Shown: positions 6,284 to 8,386 of the stretch, one piece after another
Numbering within the stretch: the first letter of the stretch is position 1
Layout of the letters: every line of letters begins with the position of its first letter
Assembly: GCA_023392225.1 (NCBI GenBank)
Contig: JAEVZM010000557.1
Span: 1 to 8,386 of the forward strand
DNA length: 8,386 nucleotides
DNA from: Pseudomonadota bacterium
Lineage (GTDB): Bacteria; Pseudomonadota; Alphaproteobacteria; Rhizobiales; Kaistiaceae
Direction of reading: 5' to 3'
Notes under the pieces: model-generated
Told to the model about the DNA's origin: nothing
What the model saw: the letters and a program-made list of their open reading frames with translations, nothing else
Databases searched by the model: none
Made by a program: the position numbers and the translations under genes

Positions 6284-7057
6284 ATGCGAGAAGGATCCGG
6301 ACCGTTGCCCCACACTGCCGACCTGTCGGACCATGCCGCGCCGCCGCCCGCCCCCACGGGCCGGCTCGCCCGCACCCTCCAGAGCTGGTTCATGCACCCG
6401 GCGCGCATTGCCGCCGTCGAGACCCTCTCTCCCCGCTTCCGCCTGATCGAGCTGCAGGAGGAGGCGCCGCGCAACCTCGACTGGACGGTCGGTGACAAGA
6501 TCCAGGTGGCGGTGGGCACCGGCCTTGCGGCGCGGACCTATACGCCCATGGCGTGGGACAAGACGCGGGGCAGCACCCGCATTCTCGCCTTCGCCCATGG
6601 CGAGGGCCCGGGCAGCCACTGGGTCCGCGAGGCAAGGCGGGGCTACGACTGCCGCTTCTTCGGGCCGCGCCGCTCGCTCGACCTCTCCGCCCCCGGCGCC
6701 CCGGTGCTCCTCTTCGGCGACGAGACGGCGTTCGGGCTCGCGGCCGCGCTGCGCGGCACGAGCGCCAGCGACGTCATCCCGATCTTCGAGGTCTCCGACA
6801 TCGCGGAATCGCGCCGCGTGCTCGACGCGCTTGACCTGGTCGAGGCGGAGCTCGTTCAGCGGCGCGACGACGACCGGCATCTCGGCCAGATCGAGGCCGA
6901 GATGGCCGTCTTCGCCCAGGCCGGGCCGCCGATCGTCCTCGCCGGCAAGGCGTCGTCGATCCAGCGTGTCAGCCGCGCGCTCAAGGGCGCCGGCATCCCG
7001 TCATCGCGGATGAGGACGAAGGCCTACTGGGCCGAGGGCAAGACCGGCCTCGACTAG
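6284..7057 (+). CDS. siderophore-interacting protein (SIP) family FAD-dependent ferric reductase
   Basis: This 257-aa protein matches the SIP/ViuB family. The N-terminal FAD-binding barrel (about 38-135) holds RTYTP (84-88), which contacts FAD, then AFAHGEGPGSHW (102-113) and GPRRSLDL (127-134). The C-terminal NAD(P)H-binding SIP domain holds LLFGDETAFGLAAAL (142-156) and the terminal KAYWAEGK segment with Tyr248-Trp249. Family members reduce ferric-siderophore or ferric-chelate complexes in the cytoplasm to release iron, using NAD(P)H and FAD. Start: ATG 6284 has no ribosome site. An in-frame TTG at 6305 has AAGGA (6291-6295) 9 nt upstream and would give 250 aa, removing seven unconserved residues; this is quite plausible. 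It follows the AraC gene by 108 bp, and an AT-rich patch lies in the gap. It converges on the porin gene. Confidence 0.92.
   Translation: MREGSGPLPHTADLSDHAAPPPAPTGRLARTLQSWFMHPARIAAVETLSPRFRLIELQEEAPRNLDWTVGDKIQVAVGTGLAARTYTPMAWDKTRGSTRILAFAHGEGPGSHWVREARRGYDCRFFGPRRSLDLSAPGAPVLLFGDETAFGLAAALRGTSASDVIPIFEVSDIAESRRVLDALDLVEAELVQRRDDDRHLGQIEAEMAVFAQAGPPIVLAGKASSIQRVSRALKGAGIPSSRMRTKAYWAEGKTGLD
6291..6295 (+). promoter_or_regulatory. Shine-Dalgarno-like site supporting a TTG start at 6305 for the SIP gene
   Basis: AAGGA, extended as GAGAAGGA, is placed 9 nt before an in-frame TTG at 6305. The upstream ATG at 6284 has no purine-rich site in front of it. If the ATG were used, this site would lie inside the coding sequence. 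Confidence 0.45.
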
Positions 7058-7137
7058 AGCCCGAGGCCGGCGCGGGGACGGTATCCCCAAGCCGCCCGCG
7101 CCCGGCACCGGCTCGCCCGCAAGGAGCGCGGCGACCA

Positions 7138-7149
7138 CGGCCGAAGCCG
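7138..7149 (-). terminator. short UUCG-tetraloop hairpin between the convergent SIP and porin genes (possible terminator)
   Basis: On the minus strand the sequence reads CGGC-TTCG-GCCG, a 4-bp stem capped by a C(UUCG)G tetraloop, 29 bp beyond the porin stop. The same 121-bp gap (7058-7178) also holds GGGGA/TCCCC at 7074-7088 with a 5-nt loop, which could serve SIP transcripts. Neither has a T-run and both stems are short, so assignment as terminators is tentative. No gene is visible in this gap. Confidence 0.28.
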
Positions 7150-7178
7150 AGCCGTCGCCGGGGCTCCCCTTCCCTGCC

Positions 7179-8386
7179 TCAGAACGTGAGGCGGGAGCGG
7201 ATGCCGCAGGCCCAGAGCACGTCCTCGGTCGGGTTCAGCGCCGGGTTGAGGATGAGCTGCGCGTCGGGCGTGATCGCGAGGTGCGGCGTCAGCTGGTAGC
7301 GGTAGAACATCTCCGCCGTGTATTGCTGCGGCAGGAAATCGCTCTCCGGCGTCGCCCAGCCCATCGCCACGCCGAACAGGTCGCCCTCCGCCCGCGCCGG
7401 CCGGACGCCGAAGCCGAGCGCCAGGTTCCGCTCGATCGCCCAGCCGTGCGAGAGGCCGCCGCGCAGGAACATCATGACGTTGTCCTGCAGCATGTAGTTG
7501 GCGTTGAAGGCGACGCCGTAGGCCTCAGGCGTGCCGTCGTCGAGCTCGTCCCGATACCACGGGGTGATGTGGAAGTTGTTGGCGTCCATGGCGCCCCGCG
7601 CCTGCAGCGGCACGCCGGTATTGGCGAGGCTGCTCCAGCCGATCTCGAGATTGTAGAAGTACTGGTTGCGCTCGAAGAAGTCGTCGATCGTCCAGCCGGT
7701 GTCGCTGCTGTAGGGCGTGTACATGCCGCCCGAGACGTAGAACCCGCCGTCGGTCGGGTAGACCGCGCCGGCGAGGCCGAAGCCGCGGAGCGGCACCGGG
7801 ATCGTCGGGCTCGTCGTGAAGTTCTGGTTGAGGAACTGGCGATTGTCGTCGAACAGCGGATAGGCGTTGACGTAGTTCGGCGCGAAGATCTTGCCGATGG
7901 TGTACTGGATGCGCCCGTCGAGAAGGTTCTGGCGGATATAGGCCTGGGTGATGCCGAGGTCGAACTCGCCCCAGGTCGCCGCCGTCGCGGTGATCGAGCC
8001 GGCCGAGAAGCCGGCCCAGAGCGGCGGCTGGTCGGTGCCGATCGGGTGGCGCGCCTCGACCGCCATGTCGAAGGTCAGCGCGCTCGGCAGCTCGCGGAAC
8101 AGCATGTCGCGGGAGAAGTTCATGGTGAACTTGCCGCCGACCGCGTTGTCGTCGTCCGAAAGGCCGTTCTGGTAGTTCTGCCAGAGGACGCCGTAGGAGC
8201 CGCCGAACGTGATGCCGGTTGCCTCGTTCACCGCCTCCTTGAAGCGGAGCCATGGCGCCAGCGTGGTGGGAAGGCGGAAGTGGCCGCCGACCGGGTTGTT
8301 GTCCGCCTCGAGGTCGCCCTCCGCCGACAGCGTGCCGTCGAGACGGTCGGGGTATTTCTCGTCCGCGTAGGCGGCCGGCTCGGGCT
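7179..8386 (-). CDS. OprB-like carbohydrate-selective outer-membrane porin, N-terminally truncated by window edge
   Basis: The minus-strand frame is open from the right edge (first full codon at 8384) to the TGA at 7179, giving about 401 residues. The signal peptide and true start are outside the window. The GTG at 8231 is internal, because conserved-looking sequence (GGHFRLPTTLAPWLRFKEAV) continues upstream of it. The OprB family is indicated by GITFGGSYGVLWQNY near the N-terminal side, alternating aromatic beta-strand patterns, QYTAEMFYRYQLTPHLAITP near the C terminus, and the terminal IRSRLTF ending in Phe, the outer-membrane barrel assembly signal. OprB porins are trimeric or monomeric barrels that pass sugars and other small solutes across the outer membrane, so the organism is Gram-negative. 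Substrate selectivity cannot be read from the sequence. It converges on the SIP gene with a 121-bp gap. Confidence 0.9.
   Translation of the reverse strand, partial: PEPAAYADEKYPDRLDGTLSAEGDLEADNNPVGGHFRLPTTLAPWLRFKEAVNEATGITFGGSYGVLWQNYQNGLSDDDNAVGGKFTMNFSRDMLFRELPSALTFDMAVEARHPIGTDQPPLWAGFSAGSITATAATWGEFDLGITQAYIRQNLLDGRIQYTIGKIFAPNYVNAYPLFDDNRQFLNQNFTTSPTIPVPLRGFGLAGAVYPTDGGFYVSGGMYTPYSSDTGWTIDDFFERNQYFYNLEIGWSSLANTGVPLQARGAMDANNFHITPWYRDELDDGTPEAYGVAFNANYMLQDNVMMFLRGGLSHGWAIERNLALGFGVRPARAEGDLFGVAMGWATPESDFLPQQYTAEMFYRYQLTPHLAITPDAQLILNPALNPTEDVLWACGIRSRLTF

Noticed and set aside
5351..6880. A 509-codon open frame on the minus strand spanning the AraC and SIP genes
   Set aside because: It runs across two well-recognised plus-strand genes and their intergenic gap, has low-complexity composition and no family motif. 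It is an artefact of high GC.

Overview
This 8.4-kb window is uniformly very GC-rich, with a strong G/C bias at third codon positions. It looks like ordinary chromosomal DNA from an alphaproteobacterium, most likely of the Rhizobiales/Hyphomicrobiales type. The IlvD sequence (start MPAYRSRTTTHGRNMAGARG), the OprB-type porin and the GFA and DUF1993 proteins all fit that group. No IS element, tRNA, rRNA, CRISPR array or phage gene was seen. The taxonomic call is an inference from protein character, not from a database search.

Layout, left to right. (1) 1-1107 (+): C-terminal two thirds of a YtcJ-like metal-dependent amidohydrolase, cut by the window's left edge and followed by a perfect 10-bp hairpin. 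(2) 1208-1714 (+): a DUF1993 (DinB-like fold) protein. (3) 1927-3771 (+): complete ilvD, dihydroxy-acid dehydratase of branched-chain amino-acid biosynthesis. (4) 3782-4561 (-): a divergent nucleoside phosphorylase-family protein, tail-to-tail with ilvD. (5) 4743-5192 (-): a GFA-type zinc protein. (6) 5360-6175 (+): a cupin-AraC transcriptional regulator, divergent from the GFA gene. (7) 6284-7057 (+): a siderophore-interacting (SIP) flavoprotein. (8) 7179 to the right edge (-): an OprB-like outer-membrane porin, cut at its N terminus.

The genes do not form one pathway. Spacings of about 100-210 bp, with hairpins in several gaps, suggest mostly single-gene transcription units. The most plausible functional pairings are the AraC regulator with the SIP reductase downstream (gap 108 bp), and the nucleoside phosphorylase homologue with the GFA gene upstream of it on the minus strand (gap about 180 bp).

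The item most worth a second look is the nucleoside phosphorylase homologue. When aligned by eye with E. coli uridine phosphorylase, all three arginines of the phosphate pocket appear to be replaced, while the ribose-binding glutamates and the base-contacting Phe and Gln remain. Its leader also carries a perfect 8-bp hairpin that displays an AGGAGGA sequence in its loop. I found no convincing multi-gene novel system.
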